DNA of 48,973 nt from an uncultured Oceanospirillales bacterium (GCA_947040555.1 CAMRBW010000014.1:1-48973); one strand, 5' to 3'. Counted from the stretch's first letter, positions 34,852-44,413 are shown. Numbers and translations are program-made. The notes: generated from the sequence alone by a model not told the origin.

Positions 34852-34977
34852 CTTTTTCTACAGCCGCACGCTGATACGTGTTATAACGCGCACATTGACG
34901 ACAGTGTCTTTAGATATTCAATAATCTCGATGTCTCAGCCGTAAGATCGGTTTGTTGGCGGCTGTTTAGGAAGAACC

Positions 34978-36867
34978 ATGTTACTGCAGATATCCGAGCC
35001 GGGGCAGGGCCCTGATCCTCATCAGCGCAAGCTGGCGGTAGGGATCGACCTTGGAACCACCAACTCTCTGGTTGCCACTGTGCGCAGTGGTACCGCCCAA
35101 ACGCTGCCCGATGCCGGCGGCGAACATATTCTGCCCTCTGTCGTGCATTACGGCAGTCAGTGCACCATGACCGGCGGCGAAGCACGTCGACTGGCTGCGG
35201 AAGATCCCCTCAATACCATCATCTCCGTAAAGCGTTTTATGGGACGGGGTATTGCCGATATTCAGGGTCTGAATGGTGTGCTGCCCTACCGTTTTACCCG
35301 CACCGATCAGGGCATGCCTTTTATTGAGACTGTTCAGGGTGAAAAGAGCCCGGTGCAAGTCTCAGCAGATATTCTGAAAACCCTGCGCCGCCGTGCCGAA
35401 GAGACTTTGGGCGGTGAGCTTCTGGGTGCAGTTATTACCGTTCCCGCCTATTTTGATGATGCCCAGCGTCAGGCGACCAAAGATGCCGCTAAACTGGCGG
35501 GGTTGGATGTTCTGCGCCTGCTCAACGAGCCTACGGCGGCAGCTGTCGCCTATGGCCTTGATGACGGTGGTGAAGGTGTTATCGCAGTCTATGATCTTGG
35601 TGGCGGCACCTTTGATATCTCTATTCTGCGTCTTCATAAAGGTGTGTTTGAAGTGCTGGCCACCGGTGGCGATACGGCGCTGGGTGGTGATGACTTTGAC
35701 CGCTGCGTAGCCAGTTGGATATTGCAGCACTCTGGTCTGGATATGGCGGCTCTTACTCCGGAAGAACAGCGCAAACTGCTGGATGCCGCTTGCGAGGCCA
35801 AGGTGGCGCTAACCGATGAAGAGTGCATTGAGATTGTCTTCAAGGACTGGTGCGCTACTCTGGATCGCAAAACCTTCAACAGCCTGATTGATCCGCTGAT
35901 TGACCGTACCTTGAAAAGCGTAAAGAAATCCCTGCGTGATGCAAAATTAAAGACTGTTGATATTGATAATGTAGTGATGGTCGGCGGCTCTACCCGCGTC
36001 TTGCAAGTACGTGAGCGTGTAGCTGAGCTGATCGGTAAAGAGCCATTGACCAATATCGATCCTGATCGAGTTGTTGCTGTCGGTGCCGCACTGCAAGCGG
36101 ATGTACTGGCAGGCAATAAGTCGGCCGACGATCTGCTGCTGCTGGATGTCATTCCACTGTCGCTTGGTCTGGAGACCATGGGTGGTTTGATGGAAAAGGT
36201 CATTCACCGCAACACCACTATCCCCGTGGCCCGTGCTCAGGAATTTACCACCTTCAAAGATGGTCAGACGGCCCTGGCCATTCATGTGCTGCAAGGTGAG
36301 CGAGAGGTGATTGAAACCAATCGTTCCCTGGCGCGATTTGTACTCAATGGTATTCCGCCGATGCCCGCCGGTTTGGCCCGTATTCGAGTGACTTTTCAGG
36401 TAGACGCCGATGGTCTTTTGAGTGTCAGCGCCCGTGAGCAATCAACCGGGGTAGAAGCCTACGTTGAGATCAAACCCTCTTATGGTTTGTCCGAGGGACA
36501 GATTACCAATATGTTGCAGGATTCCTACGCCTTTGCTCAGGAAGACCGTAGCGCCCGCAAGCTGCTGGAAGCCCGTGTAGAAGCTGAGCGTATTTACGAA
36601 GCGCTTGAAAGTGCCCTCAAAAAAGATGGGAACATTCTGCTTCTGCCTGAAGAATATAATCATTTGTTAAGCGAGGCCCGTCGTCTGGCAGAAGCAACTA
36701 AAAGCCAGGATGTCGAATTTATCATTCAGGTGACGGAGCAGGTTGCCAAAGCTTCCGAAGTATTTGCCGGTCGTCGCATGAATGCCGGAATTCAGGCGGC
36801 ACTGTCCGGCCATTCGGTGCAGGACCTTGCTGATAGTGTGGATAATAGTGACAGGCTGGAGGAATAA
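34978..36867 (+). CDS. hscA: Fe-S assembly chaperone HscA (Hsp70 type)
   Basis: A 629-aa Hsp70 (E. coli 616) that releases clusters from IscU by ATP-driven cycles. ATPase signatures are [27 protein letters not shown] and [13 protein letters not shown]; the substrate-binding domain has [19 protein letters not shown] 34978 follows AGGAAG. The 126-base gap from hscB is much longer than in E. coli and might contain an internal promoter, but I cannot point to convincing boxes. Confidence 0.97.
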   Translation: MLLQISEPGQGPDPHQRKLAVGIDLGTTNSLVATVRSGTAQTLPDAGGEHILPSVVHYGSQCTMTGGEARRLAAEDPLNTIISVKRFMGRGIADIQGLNGVLPYRFTRTDQGMPFIETVQGEKSPVQVSADILKTLRRRAEETLGGELLGAVITVPAYFDDAQRQATKDAAKLAGLDVLRLLNEPTAAAVAYGLDDGGEGVIAVYDLGGGTFDISILRLHKGVFEVLATGGDTALGGDDFDRCVASWILQHSGLDMAALTPEEQRKLLDAACEAKVALTDEECIEIVFKDWCATLDRKTFNSLIDPLIDRTLKSVKKSLRDAKLKTVDIDNVVMVGGSTRVLQVRERVAELIGKEPLTNIDPDRVVAVGAALQADVLAGNKSADDLLLLDVIPLSLGLETMGGLMEKVIHRNTTIPVARAQEFTTFKDGQTALAIHVLQGEREVIETNRSLARFVLNGIPPMPAGLARIRVTFQVDADGLLSVSAREQSTGVEAYVEIKPSYGLSEGQITNMLQDSYAFAQEDRSARKLLEARVEAERIYEALESALKKDGNILLLPEEYNHLLSEARRLAEATKSQDVEFIIQVTEQVAKASEVFAGRRMNAGIQAALSGHSVQDLADSVDNSDRLEE

Positions 36868-36870
36868 ATA

Positions 36871-37218
36871 ATGGCTGAGAAAACCCGGGTTGTCTTTCTT
36901 CCCCACGATGAGTTTTGCCCTGAAGGTGCAGTCATCGAAGTTGAGCCGGGCACCAGTATTCTGGATGCTGCCCTGAGTGAAGGTATCGAGATTGAACACG
37001 CCTGTGAAAAATCCTGTGCCTGTACCACCTGTCATGTGATTGTGCGTGAGGGTTTTGACTCCCTTGAAGAGTCTGACGAGCTGGAAGATGATCTGCTCGA
37101 CAAAGCCTGGGGGCTGGAGCCTGAGTCACGCTTGAGCTGTCAGGCACGGGTGTCCGGTGAAGAGCTGGTGGTCGAAATTCCCCGCTACACCATCAACCAG
37201 GTATCGGAGAAGCACTGA
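36871..37218 (+). CDS. fdx: ISC system [2Fe-2S] ferredoxin
   Basis: A 115-aa ferredoxin giving electrons to Fe-S assembly. Cluster ligands C45, C51, C54 (HACEKSCACTTCHV) and C90 (RLSCQARV) are in the adrenodoxin-type order seen in E. coli Fdx. The start is three bases after the hscA stop with GGAGG upstream, and its stop overlaps iscX by one base. Confidence 0.97.
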   Translation: MAEKTRVVFLPHDEFCPEGAVIEVEPGTSILDAALSEGIEIEHACEKSCACTTCHVIVREGFDSLEESDELEDDLLDKAWGLEPESRLSCQARVSGEELVVEIPRYTINQVSEKH

Positions 37219-37412
37219 TGAAATGGTCGGATATTCAAGACATCTCCATCGCGCTGAGCGAGAGTCGCCCAGAGGTTGACCCCCGTTATGTAAACTTTGT
37301 TGATCTGCGTAGTTGGGTGCTGGCGTTAGACGGGTTTGATGATGATCCGGATCGCTGTGGTGAGAAAATTCTGGAGGCCGTTCAAGCGGCCTGGATTGAA
37401 GAAATCGATTGA
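37218..37412 (+). CDS. iscX: Fe-S assembly protein IscX
   Basis: A 64-aa acidic protein (E. coli 66) that binds IscS and iron and modulates desulfurase activity in an iron-dependent way. MKWSDIQDISIALSE, NFVDLRSWVLALDGF and the C-terminal ILEAVQAAWIEE are family-typical. Its ATG overlaps the fdx stop (TGATG). It is the last gene of the isc operon. Confidence 0.97.
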   Translation: MKWSDIQDISIALSESRPEVDPRYVNFVDLRSWVLALDGFDDDPDRCGEKILEAVQAAWIEEID

Positions 37413-37497
37413 TTATCCGTCCCTGTGCGTACATCTGCTCTGGTCTCAGGCCGAGCAGATGCGTAAAATCCCCGTCCTTCTCAGCAGCTGATCACTC

Positions 37498-37516
37498 TGT
37501 GATCAGTGATTGCTAT
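37498..37516 (+). promoter_or_regulatory. Perfect inverted repeat upstream of gsk
   Basis: CTGATCAC (37498-37505) and GTGATCAG (37509-37516) flank TCT, 30 bases before the gsk ATG and just upstream of a TATAAAT-like -10 (about 37523). It could be an operator for gsk or the isc operon's end hairpin. It does not match the PurR consensus. Confidence 0.4.
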
Positions 37517-37546
37517 AAATATGTTGCCCTGTCGGACAGGTGATCC

Positions 37547-38848
37547 ATGAAGTTTCCCGGTCAGCGGAAAATCAAACACTACTTTCCAGTTAATGCGGAT
37601 AATCGCTTCGATCGCGAGAGTGTCGCGTTTGGTCATGTGAATACCTACGTAACAGGTATCGATCAGAACATTGTTGATATCACGGCTCAGGTAGACGACA
37701 ACCTGCTGGCAGAGTTCGGTCTGCAGAAAGGGATCTCCCAACTGTTCGCCAATAACGATACCGCAGAGCGCCTCTACACCTATCTGCTCAACCATAATCT
37801 GATTGAAGAAGAGTTTGCCGGTGGCACCATCGGCAATACGCTACACAACTATTCGGTTCTTGCTGATGACTGCTCCATCCAGTTTGGGGTGATGAGCGAG
37901 AATATTGTTGTCGGCACGTCTGCGTACCGCTACTTGTGCAATACCAGTAGCAAGGTTGATCTGACGCACCTACAGCCGGTTGCTGGTGCTCTCGGGCGAG
38001 CTTTCGCGCTGATTACGCCTGATGGGGAGCGTACCTTCGGTATCAGCTCAGGTAGAATGAACGAGTTGTGTGAACAGTATATTCCCGAAGATGTTATTGT
38101 CGAAGGTTCTGCATTGTTGCTCTGTGCTTACACGCTGGCGAATCCGGATCTGCCGATTTACGACGCAACCATCAAGGCGGCTAAAGCCGCCAAAGCCAGT
38201 GGCGTACCTGTTGTGTTGACCATGGGTTCTCATCAGATGGTGGCGGCACGGCGGGAAGAATTCAGCGCTTTTCTTCGGGAATATGTCAGTGTTGCTGCCA
38301 TGAATGAAGAGGAAGCCGCAGCATTAACCGGACTCAATGATCCTCTGCTGGCCAGCGAAAAGGCGCTGGATATGGTGGACATGGTGCTGTTAACTGCGGG
38401 CCCTGAAGGTCTCTACCTGAGCGGTTATTCTGACCGTGAGTTGCTGCGTCAGTCCAGCAACCCGATCCGTTCCGGTTCGATCAGTGATTTCAATCGCTAC
38501 GAATTCAGTCGCCCGATGTTGCGCAGTGACTGTGCTGATCCGGTCAAGGTCTACGCCCAGATCGATCCCTACATGGGTGGACCAGAGCGCATCAGCAACA
38601 CCAATGGTGCTGGTGATGGCGCACTGGCAGCGGTGGTGCATGATATTGCTGCGAATGACTTCCACCGTCGTGTATTGCCAGCCTCTGTCAAACACGGCAA
38701 GTGCTATCTGACTTATTCCTCTTTTGCCCAGGTCTGCAAATATGCGAACCGGGTCAGCTATCAGGTATTGGCTCAGAGTTCTCCCCGGCTCTCCCGTGGT
38801 TTGCCTGAGCGTGAGGATAGTCTGGAAGAGGCCTACTGGAGCCGCTGA
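37547..38848 (+). CDS. gsk: Inosine-guanosine kinase
   Basis: A 433-aa PfkB-family kinase (E. coli Gsk 434) phosphorylating guanosine and inosine to GMP and IMP in purine salvage. It matches E. coli Gsk throughout: MKFPGQRKIKHYFPVNA start, FAGGTIGNTLHNYSVLADD, RYLCNTSS, the anion-hole/catalytic NTNGAGDGALAA, and the C-terminal SPRLSRGLPEREDSLEE. Unlike the Pseudomonas order, in which iscX is followed by ndk, gsk and then gpt (also purine salvage) are inserted here. Confidence 0.96.
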   Translation: MKFPGQRKIKHYFPVNADNRFDRESVAFGHVNTYVTGIDQNIVDITAQVDDNLLAEFGLQKGISQLFANNDTAERLYTYLLNHNLIEEEFAGGTIGNTLHNYSVLADDCSIQFGVMSENIVVGTSAYRYLCNTSSKVDLTHLQPVAGALGRAFALITPDGERTFGISSGRMNELCEQYIPEDVIVEGSALLLCAYTLANPDLPIYDATIKAAKAAKASGVPVVLTMGSHQMVAARREEFSAFLREYVSVAAMNEEEAAALTGLNDPLLASEKALDMVDMVLLTAGPEGLYLSGYSDRELLRQSSNPIRSGSISDFNRYEFSRPMLRSDCADPVKVYAQIDPYMGGPERISNTNGAGDGALAAVVHDIAANDFHRRVLPASVKHGKCYLTYSSFAQVCKYANRVSYQVLAQSSPRLSRGLPEREDSLEEAYWSR

Positions 38849-38861
38849 CGGAAGTACAGAC

Positions 38862-38886
38862 TGAGGCTTGACTCAATCAAGCCTCA
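38862..38886. terminator. Hairpin between convergent gsk and the RING gene
   Basis: TGAGGCTTGA (38862-38871) pairs perfectly with TCAAGCCTCA (38877-38886), loop CTCAA. It lies 14 bases past the gsk stop and contains the stop of the opposing gene. No T-run follows on either strand, so strength is uncertain. Confidence 0.55.
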
Positions 38887-39426
38887 TTCCAGCTTGCTGA
38901 AGGTGTACTCAAGGGTGATCTCTGTATCCGCATTGACCATGCCGGTTTTTTTATTTTGCACTTTCGATAGTTCTTTCAGAGTAAAAGCAGAATCACTAAA
39001 ACTCAGGAAGCTATCTGCATCGTAGTTTTTCTGTGTGAGTACTGCCGGGTTTTTTTTCGCATATTCCTCATTAAGAGTACGAATGCTGGTTTTTTGTACG
39101 CCATTTAACTTGATTGTAATTGCATTAGCACCTGAAGTATCTTCAGTAATTTGCTCTGAATCTGACTTCTCTTTGCAAGTAGAACATGTTGCTTTTGTTT
39201 GGATTTTTTCGGATGTTTGCTGAAGAAGAATAATATAACGTAGACAGTTTCCACAAAAACGATGCCCACAGGGGAGAGATTTCGCCGCTCGTATGAGTCC
39301 CGTGCATGATTCGCAAAAAATATCATCTGTGCTGTCTTTTTCTGAAAAAGTCTTTTTTGTATTCAGAAATTTTGGATCGAATCCTCCATAAAAAAGTTTT
39401 GAATGTCCCTCTTCTGTTTTTAACAT
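38884..39426 (-). CDS. RING-HC zinc-finger protein (possible E3 ubiquitin ligase-like effector)
   Basis: A 180-aa protein with a full C3HC4 RING pattern: C38-x2-C41-x11-C53-x-H55-x2-C58-x2-C61-x19-C81-x2-C84 (FCESC, LPCGHRFCGNC, TCSTC), two zinc sites in cross-brace order. RING-HC domains are mainly eukaryotic and usually bind an E2 to transfer ubiquitin; bacteria lack that pathway, so such a protein would be expected to act in a host. The remaining 95 residues are unrecognised. No signal peptide or secretion signal is evident. The gene is visibly more AT-rich than its neighbours and sits alone, antisense, between gsk and gpt. ATG 39426 has AGGA seven bases upstream; a TTG at 39504 could add 26 residues. 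Ligase activity is untested inference. Confidence 0.7.
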   Translation of the reverse strand: MLKTEEGHSKLFYGGFDPKFLNTKKTFSEKDSTDDIFCESCTGLIRAAKSLPCGHRFCGNCLRYIILLQQTSEKIQTKATCSTCKEKSDSEQITEDTSGANAITIKLNGVQKTSIRTLNEEYAKKNPAVLTQKNYDADSFLSFSDSAFTLKELSKVQNKKTGMVNADTEITLEYTFSKLE

Positions 39427-39470
39427 CGGATAATCCTGCGGCTGTAATTTCTCTCCAAAAAAGGGCAGCC

Positions 39471-39686
39471 TCACCCGCCTCGCAAAAGCAGAATGTTTTT
39501 GCAAGGGATGCAGCCGGTCGTTTGTTTCGCTGACAGACTGTATTTCTTTTTTATTGGCGGTTTGCGCTCGGCAAAAATGTGGCTGTGTTTCTTTAGTACT
39601 GCCGCTGGATTAAAGCCAGAGTTGCCCGTTTGACAAAATTTCCTGAGAAATTGACGGAAAGTGCGCATGGAGGCGTTCGCAGACAC
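39471..39686 (-). other. Upstream ORF, possibly the displaced N-terminus of the RING gene
   Basis: A 71-codon frame from GTG 39686 (or ATG 39668) runs into the region where the RING frame opens (overlap 39471-39504) but in another frame. Its basic product (MRTFRQFLRKFCQTGNSG...) has no recognised domain. It may be an intact small ORF, chance, or the N-terminal part of a longer RING protein separated by a frameshift. Otherwise the 39427-39785 gap holds only the terminator-like hairpin before gpt. Confidence 0.25.
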
Positions 39687-39721
39687 TTTTTAGAATAGAG
39701 CACAAAATTTCAAGATCGGGG

Positions 39722-39756
39722 GGGCGTCTTTTCATAAACGCCCCCGGTTTTTTCGT
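39722..39756 (+). terminator. Plus-strand terminator upstream of gpt
   Basis: GGGGGCGT pairs with ACGCCCCC around CTTTTCATAA, followed by GG then TTTTTT. It faces rightward although no plus-strand gene lies between it and gsk, about 870 bases away; it could be the original gsk terminator displaced by insertion of the RING gene. Confidence 0.65.
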
Positions 39757-39785
39757 ATAAACAGATTGATAGATCAGGACACCCT

Positions 39786-40226
39786 ATGGCCGAAGGCACT
39801 TACCATCAGGAGCTTCACATCTCTTGGGAAGAGTTTCACCGCGACGCGCGCGCGCTGGCAGACAAACTGAAAGGCCGCGAGTGGAAAGGCATGCTGGCCA
39901 TCACCCGTGGTGGTCTTGGCCCGGCGACTGTACTGTCCCGTGAGCTGGATATTACCCATGTGGATACCATCTGCATTGCCAGTTACGAACATCAGGATCA
40001 GGGCGAGCTGCAGCTGCTGAAAAGCATCAGTCTGGAAGATGGTGGTGACGGCTGGCTGGTGGTAGACGATCTTGTTGATACCGGCAAGACTATCCAGCTG
40101 GTTAAAGAGTTTCTGCCTCAGGCGCACGTTGCGGCGATTTATGCCAAGCCCGCCGGTGAAAATATGGCCGATACCTGGCTGACCCGTGTGGATCAGAATT
40201 GCTGGGTCTTCTTCCCCTGGGAATAA
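39786..40226 (+). CDS. gpt: Xanthine-guanine phosphoribosyltransferase
   Basis: A 146-aa purine salvage enzyme converting guanine, xanthine and, less well, hypoxanthine to nucleotides with PRPP. The PRPP-binding motif WLVVDDLVDTGKT, the N-terminal ITRGGLGPATVLSREL and HVDTICIASYEHQ agree with E. coli Gpt (152 aa); the C-terminal hood is slightly shorter. The window also has gsk next door and ndk downstream, so nucleotide salvage genes cluster here. Confidence 0.93.
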   Translation: MAEGTYHQELHISWEEFHRDARALADKLKGREWKGMLAITRGGLGPATVLSRELDITHVDTICIASYEHQDQGELQLLKSISLEDGGDGWLVVDDLVDTGKTIQLVKEFLPQAHVAAIYAKPAGENMADTWLTRVDQNCWVFFPWE

Positions 40227-40401
40227 TAAGAAAACCGCTTCCTGACCGCTTCTGGCAAGAAGACTAGCGAGAAGAGCAACTGGCGGTTAATATTGTGGAC
40301 GCATAACAAGAAAACGGCAGTATGCCGTCACAATAACCGCGTGGGTCTGTGTTGCTGTGTTTGTTTGCAGTGCTCACCGGAAAAACGTCAGGAGAGAGGC
40401 A

Positions 40402-40833
40402 ATGACCGTAGAACGTACACTGTCTATCATCAAACCGAATGCAGTCGCCCAAGATGTTATTGGTCAGATTTACAGTCGCTTTGAGGACGCAGGTTTGAAG
40501 ATTGTTGGTAGCCGAATGCTCCACCTGTCCAGGGAGATGGGCGGGGGGTTCTATGCAGAGCACAAGGAACGTCCCTTCTTTGATGATCTGGTGGCATTTA
40601 TGACCTCCGGTCCGGTTATTGTCTCTGTTCTGGAGGGCGAGAATGCCGTCGCTCTCCACCGGGAAATCATGGGTGCGACTGACCCCAAAAAAGCAGCGGC
40701 CGGTACTATCCGTGCCGATTTTGCTGAAACAATTGATGCAAATGCCGTGCACGGGTCTGACTCACCGGCATCGGCGGCCCGTGAAGTGGCTTACTTCTTC
40801 AAAGACAGCGAAATCTGTCCGCGTACCCGCTGA
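40402..40833 (+). CDS. ndk: Nucleoside diphosphate kinase
   Basis: A 143-aa enzyme, identical in length to E. coli Ndk, that equilibrates nucleoside di- and triphosphates through a phosphohistidine. The catalytic H117 lies in NAVHGSDS; the start [14 protein letters not shown] is conserved. ATG 40402 has AGGAGAG upstream, in preference to the frame start at 40357. As in Pseudomonas it precedes rlmN. Confidence 0.98.
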   Translation: MTVERTLSIIKPNAVAQDVIGQIYSRFEDAGLKIVGSRMLHLSREMGGGFYAEHKERPFFDDLVAFMTSGPVIVSVLEGENAVALHREIMGATDPKKAAAGTIRADFAETIDANAVHGSDSPASAAREVAYFFKDSEICPRTR

Positions 40834-40850
40834 TACCTTATGCAGAAAAT

Positions 40851-40872
40851 GGCAGCCCACCTTGAGGCTGCC
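40851..40872 (+). terminator. Hairpin after ndk
   Basis: GGCAGCC (40851-40857) pairs with GGCTGCC (40866-40872), nested in TGCAG...CTGCA. No T-run follows; it may be an attenuator between ndk and rlmN. Confidence 0.45.
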
Positions 40873-40924
40873 AGCCTGCAAAGGCTATCAGCCGGTGCAG
40901 TATTTTATCGAGGTGATGTGATCA

Positions 40925-42064
40925 ATGCGTGTTGAAAAAGTTAATCTGTTGGGACTAACCAGAGAGAAACTGATCTCTTTCTTCAAAGAGATCGGTGAGA
41001 AGCCTTTCCGTGCCCAGCAGGTTATGAAGTGGATCCATCACTTTGGTGTTGACGACTTCGGAGCCATGACCAACGTCAGCAAGGCGCTGCGGGCGAAGCT
41101 GCAAGAGATTGCCGAGATTCGTGGCCCTGAAATTGTGTCATTTGATGAATCAAGCGACGGTACCCGCAAGTGGGTTGTCCGCGTAACCAGCGGCAGCTGC
41201 GTTGAGACCGTTTATATTCCGGAAAATGGTCGTGGTACTCTGTGTGTCTCTTCCCAGGCCGGCTGCTCACTGGATTGCAGCTTTTGCTCCACCGGCAAGC
41301 AGGGTTTTAACTCTGATCTGACCGTGGCCGAAATTATCGGTCAGGTGTGGATGGCGGTGAAATCCTTTGGTCCGCCAGCCTCCAGCGAAGTGCGCTCGGT
41401 GACCAACGTGGTGATGATGGGCATGGGGGAACCGCTGCTCAACTTCGACAACGTTATTGATGCCATGAATCTGATGCTGGACGATTTTGCTTATGGTCTG
41501 TCCAAGCGCCGAGTGACCCTGAGTACTTCCGGTGTCGTGCCTAACCTGCTCAAAATGATCGGCAAAACCGATGTCTCTCTGGCGGTCTCTCTGCATGCCC
41601 CCAATGATGAACTGCGCAACGAACTGGTGCCTATTAACAGGAAGCACAACCTTCAGGCGCTGCTGGCGGCGATTGATGCCTACATGGACAGCCTGCCAGA
41701 TAACTCCCGGGTGGTGACTATCGAGTACACGTTGCTGGCCGGTATTAATGATCAACCTGAACAGGTGCAGCAACTTATTCGCCTGCTCAAAGATGTACCC
41801 TGCAAGATTAACCTGATACCCTTCAATCCATTCCCTCATTCGGGATATGAGCGCCCCAGCAACAATGCCATTCGTCGTTTTCAGGTCGCACTGATGGATG
41901 CCGGTTTCAATACAACGGTTCGCAAGACTCGGGGTGAAGACATTGATGCCGCCTGTGGTCAGCTGGTGGGTTCCGTGATGGATAAAACCCGTCGCAGTGC
42001 CCGTTATGAAGCACAGCGACAGGGGTCGTCTGAAGTTGTTAAAATCGTAGAACAAGTGTCCTGA
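40925..42064 (+). CDS. rlmN: Dual-specificity RNA (adenine-C2) methyltransferase RlmN
   Basis: A 379-aa radical-SAM enzyme making m2A2503 in 23S rRNA and m2A37 in some tRNAs. The [4Fe-4S] motif C114-x3-C118-x2-C121 (CSLDCSFC), [10 protein letters not shown], and the C-terminal methyl-carrying cysteine in AACGQLVG are present. It depends on Fe-S supply from the isc operon close by. ATG 40925 gives the usual [17 protein letters not shown]-terminus. Confidence 0.98.
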   Translation: MRVEKVNLLGLTREKLISFFKEIGEKPFRAQQVMKWIHHFGVDDFGAMTNVSKALRAKLQEIAEIRGPEIVSFDESSDGTRKWVVRVTSGSCVETVYIPENGRGTLCVSSQAGCSLDCSFCSTGKQGFNSDLTVAEIIGQVWMAVKSFGPPASSEVRSVTNVVMMGMGEPLLNFDNVIDAMNLMLDDFAYGLSKRRVTLSTSGVVPNLLKMIGKTDVSLAVSLHAPNDELRNELVPINRKHNLQALLAAIDAYMDSLPDNSRVVTIEYTLLAGINDQPEQVQQLIRLLKDVPCKINLIPFNPFPHSGYERPSNNAIRRFQVALMDAGFNTTVRKTRGEDIDAACGQLVGSVMDKTRRSARYEAQRQGSSEVVKIVEQVS

Positions 42065-42072
42065 TCGTGTGT

Positions 42073-42091
42073 GGCTGTGCTTTTCACAGCC
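42073..42091 (+). promoter_or_regulatory. Hairpin between rlmN and pilW
   Basis: GGCTGTG (42073-42079) pairs with CACAGCC (42085-42091), loop CTTTT. It is too weakly followed by T's to call a terminator. Confidence 0.4.
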
Positions 42092-42122
42092 CTGTGACAG
42101 GCCTCGGAGCGAATAACAAACT

Positions 42123-42926
42123 ATGGATAACCTAAAACGCTGTATGCAGATGCTGACTTTGGCCGCAGGTGTCAGCCTGTCTGGCTGTGTCAGTACTCTC
42201 CCTTCGGAAAGCAATGTGAGAGACCCGGAGGTTTACGAGCAGAAAAACCTCGATATTGCCATCGGCTTTCTGGAAAAGGGCTACCCAGAGCGTGCTATCG
42301 CCCGGCTGAACGAGGTTCTCAAGGAGAACAAAGGTTCGTTCCGTGCCTACGGCATATTGGGTGTTGCTTATCGGGAGCAGGGTGAGTACCCGTTGGCCGA
42401 GGATAGTTTTAAACGTTCCCTTGATCTGAACCCCGCTGCCTCGGATGTTCGTAACAATTACGGCGGTCTGCTTTTCCTGACCGGAAAGTATAAAGAGGCT
42501 CAAAAGCAGTTCGAACGGGTAACAGAAGATATCTACTATGTTAACCGCAGTCGTGCCTTTGAGAATCTGGGCTTTGTCGCCCTGAAAATGAACAACCGTG
42601 ACGAAGCGCGGACACAGTTTGAGCGCGCTCTCAGGCTCGACCAGAATATCCCCGCAGCCAGTCTGGAACTGGCGGAGATACTCTTGGAGGATGGCAATTA
42701 TGTCGAGTCAGAACGCTATTTCGGGCATTATGAAAATCTGACCCGACGGGTACGTCCGTCATCCCGCGCTCTGTGGCTTGGCATTCAACTTGCCCGTATT
42801 TTTGACCAGCGAGACAAGTTTGAACAGTATGCTGAGCTGTTGGCGCGCTATTATCCCGGCTCGAAAGAGTATCGCGAATATAAAGCGTCACTGCGTTACC
42901 GGAGAAGACCTGGTATTCGCGGCTAA
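42123..42926 (+). CDS. pilW: Type IV pilus biogenesis lipoprotein PilW/PilF
   Basis: A 267-aa outer-membrane lipoprotein needed for multimerisation and localisation of the PilQ secretin. The lipobox LSGC (C22) ends a short signal peptide, and the rest is a stack of about six TPR repeats (for example GYPERAIARLNEVLKENKG and GEYPLAEDSFKRSLDLNPA). The gene order rlmN-pilW matches Pseudomonas and its presence implies type IV pili. The C-terminus is RRPGIRG. It is followed directly by hisS rather than rodZ and ispG. Confidence 0.93.
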   Translation: MDNLKRCMQMLTLAAGVSLSGCVSTLPSESNVRDPEVYEQKNLDIAIGFLEKGYPERAIARLNEVLKENKGSFRAYGILGVAYREQGEYPLAEDSFKRSLDLNPAASDVRNNYGGLLFLTGKYKEAQKQFERVTEDIYYVNRSRAFENLGFVALKMNNRDEARTQFERALRLDQNIPAASLELAEILLEDGNYVESERYFGHYENLTRRVRPSSRALWLGIQLARIFDQRDKFEQYAELLARYYPGSKEYREYKASLRYRRRPGIRG

Positions 42927-43000
42927 TTTTGGTCGCTGATCGGGTGTGATGAAATTTTTGTGTTTTTGAACTGTCTGAATAGATATTAAAGGACTGTAAG

Positions 43001-44275
43001 TTGGCAAAGCAGCTGCAAGCCATTCGTGGTATGAACGACATTCTCCCTGAGCAGACCGCTGTATGGAGCTGGTTGGAGAGTCACGTACGTCATACTCTGG
43101 CTCAGTATGGCTACCGTGAGATGCGGGTGCCCATTGTTGAGTTCACCAGCCTGTTTGCCCGTGGCATCGGCGAGAATACCGATGTTGTGGAGAAGGAAAT
43201 GTACACCTTCGTGGATCGGGGTGGTGATAGCCTGACCCTGCGTCCTGAAGCGACCGCCTGCTGTGTCCGTGCCGGTATTGAGCATGGCCTGTTCCACAAC
43301 CAGCAACAGCGTTTGTGGACCTCCGGCCCCATGTTCCGTTACGAGCGGCCACAAAAAGGCCGCTACCGTCAGTTCCATCAGGTCAGCGTAGAGACCTTTG
43401 GCATGGACGGTCCGGACATCGATGCAGAACTGATTCTGCTGACCTGGTCCCTGTGGAAGAAGCTGGGGCTGGACGAACACGTTACCCTGGAGCTGAACTC
43501 CCTGGGTGATCTGGAGTGCCGTCAGCGTTACCGAGACGCGCTGATTGCTTATCTGGAGCAACATATCGATGCTCTGGATGAGGACAGCAAGCGCCGGATG
43601 TACGCCAATCCGTTGCGGGTTCTGGACAGCAAGGATCAGGGGACTCAGGCGGTATTGGTTGATGCACCAAAACTGCACGACTATCTTGATGGCGAGTCTC
43701 AGGCACACTTTGAAACACTGTGCACTATTCTCGACGATGCGGGTGTAAAATACATCGTCAATCAGCGTCTGGTGCGCGGGCTGGACTACTACAACAGAAC
43801 CGTCTTTGAATGGACGACCACTGCGCTGGGTTCCCAGGGAACGGTCTGTGGCGGCGGTCGCTATGACGGTCTGGTCGAGCAGCTGGGTGGCAAGCCGACC
43901 AAAGCCTGTGGTTTTGCCATGGGTATGGAGCGTCTGGTTTTGCTGCTGGAAACCTGCAGCCTGGTACCGAAAGAGCTGTCCACAACGGTGGATGTCGCTC
44001 TGGTAACATTTGGTGACGTCGGGACTTACGGTATGATGTTGTCTGAGCGTCTGCGTGTAGCCTGCCCTGATCTGCGTTTGCAGGTTTGCTGTGGCGGTGG
44101 CAGCGTGAAGAGTCAGATGAAGCGAGCCGATAAAAGCGGCGCCCGTATCGCCCTGATGGTTGGTGAAGACGAGAAGCGTGAAGGCAAAGTCAGTGTCAAG
44201 TATCTGCGGGAAGATAAGCCGCAGGAGGTGCTGACCTTTGAGCAGCTGATCGCCACTATCGTCGAAGAGCGCTAG
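43001..44275 (+). CDS. hisS: Histidine--tRNA ligase
   Basis: A 424-aa class II synthetase (E. coli 424). It has motif 2 ([20 protein letters not shown]), the histidine-specific [15 protein letters not shown] and motif 3 ([14 protein letters not shown]), and the C-terminal anticodon-binding domain. It starts at TTG 43001, eight bases after AAGGA, giving [16 protein letters not shown]; no ATG fits better. It is only 75 bases after pilW. Confidence 0.97.
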   Translation: MAKQLQAIRGMNDILPEQTAVWSWLESHVRHTLAQYGYREMRVPIVEFTSLFARGIGENTDVVEKEMYTFVDRGGDSLTLRPEATACCVRAGIEHGLFHNQQQRLWTSGPMFRYERPQKGRYRQFHQVSVETFGMDGPDIDAELILLTWSLWKKLGLDEHVTLELNSLGDLECRQRYRDALIAYLEQHIDALDEDSKRRMYANPLRVLDSKDQGTQAVLVDAPKLHDYLDGESQAHFETLCTILDDAGVKYIVNQRLVRGLDYYNRTVFEWTTTALGSQGTVCGGGRYDGLVEQLGGKPTKACGFAMGMERLVLLLETCSLVPKELSTTVDVALVTFGDVGTYGMMLSERLRVACPDLRLQVCCGGGSVKSQMKRADKSGARIALMVGEDEKREGKVSVKYLREDKPQEVLTFEQLIATIVEER

Positions 44276-44413
44276 TGAGTGAAGAGCTGGTTGGCAAGGT
44301 TGCTAACCGGTAAGTTATGCATATCTGCTACGGTCTGATCTCTCAGAAGATAGGCCCTGAGGCTCATGCCGTAGATGTGTTGTGAAACAATACCAGAAAT
44401 TTTGGAGTATAGA

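Noticed and set aside
34852..34977. Internal promoter before hscA
   Set aside because: TTGACG is present, but no acceptable -10 box lies 16-18 bases downstream, so I do not call it.
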